From Cyanobacteria bacterium UBA11153 (lineage in GTDB: Bacteria; Cyanobacteriota; Cyanobacteriia; Cyanobacteriales; Coleofasciculaceae): a stretch of DNA of 30,758 nucleotides. A model generated the notes under the pieces. That model saw only the letters and a list, made by a program, of their open reading frames with translations. It did no database searches and had not been told where the DNA came from. Of this stretch, positions 30,740 through 30,758 are shown one piece after another. Location of the stretch: the NCBI GenBank assembly GCA_003511885.1, contig DOIX01000043.1, forward strand, positions 49,617-80,374. The letters are read 5' to 3'. The first letter of the stretch is position 1. The number at the start of each line of letters is the position of its first letter. The translations under genes and the position numbers were made by a program.

Positions 30740-30758
30740 GGACTAGGGGCTAGGGGCT

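Overview
The window looks like chromosomal DNA of a filamentous, Oscillatoria/Microcoleus-type cyanobacterium. The DNA is AT-rich and dotted with the HIP1 octamer GCGATCGC. Intergenic spaces are full of degenerate heptanucleotide tandem repeats (GTCAACT, AGGGAAT, ACTCCCC and TTAGTTG types). Several genes belong to families found mainly or often in cyanobacteria: Uma2 nucleases, a DUF4336 protein, an rbp-rpsU pair and a SufA with a TPR neighbour. No tRNA or rRNA gene was recognised.

Layout. 0.2-3.5 kb (minus): a polytopic DUF5009/HGSNAT-like acyltransferase, a membrane-anchored polysaccharide deacetylase and a left-handed beta-helix acetyltransferase, together suggesting envelope glycan modification. 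3.5-5.9 kb (plus): a GST-like gene bracketed by two inverted MITE-like repeats, a Uma2 nuclease and a small secreted protein whose 3' end is tandemly duplicated. 6.0-8.8 kb (plus): DUF4336 protein, AraC regulator and CHRD protein, a likely operon. 8.9-9.4 kb: a highly structured orphan element resembling HEARO/omegaRNA (the guide RNA of IscB) but with no nuclease gene. 9.6-10.4 kb: cold-shock-type RNA-binding protein plus ribosomal protein S21. 10.5-14.1 kb (minus): DUF697 GTPase, small membrane protein and purH. 14.1-16.7 kb: a degenerate one-spacer CRISPR remnant, then pckA with an upstream perfect palindrome and a clear terminator. 16.7-21.6 kb: a Uma2 gene broken by one nonsense codon, an M15/PG-binding peptidase, an S13 D,D-carboxypeptidase, a Tat/lipoprotein Rieske protein and an AI-2E-type transporter. 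21.7-22.7 kb: an esterase frame interrupted by four in-frame stops and no frameshift. 22.7-25.6 kb (minus): a small Ala/Gly-rich secreted protein followed, across a strong terminator-like hairpin, by an 803-residue putative outer-membrane beta-barrel. 25.6-26.5 kb: gene-poor, with direct repeats and a decayed coding fragment. 26.6-30.7 kb: an LPG-synthase-type membrane protein, a truncated higB, a TPR protein, sufA, an unidentified basic C-terminal remnant and a 569-residue cyanobacterial protein of unknown function.

Most intact genes are housekeeping or envelope genes. The unusual content is between and inside the broken ones: an orphan OMEGA-like RNA, a relic CRISPR, palindromic repeats, two nonsense-only pseudogenes and a possible secreted-subunit/outer-membrane-barrel pair. 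All identifications rest on reading sequence motifs; no database search was run.
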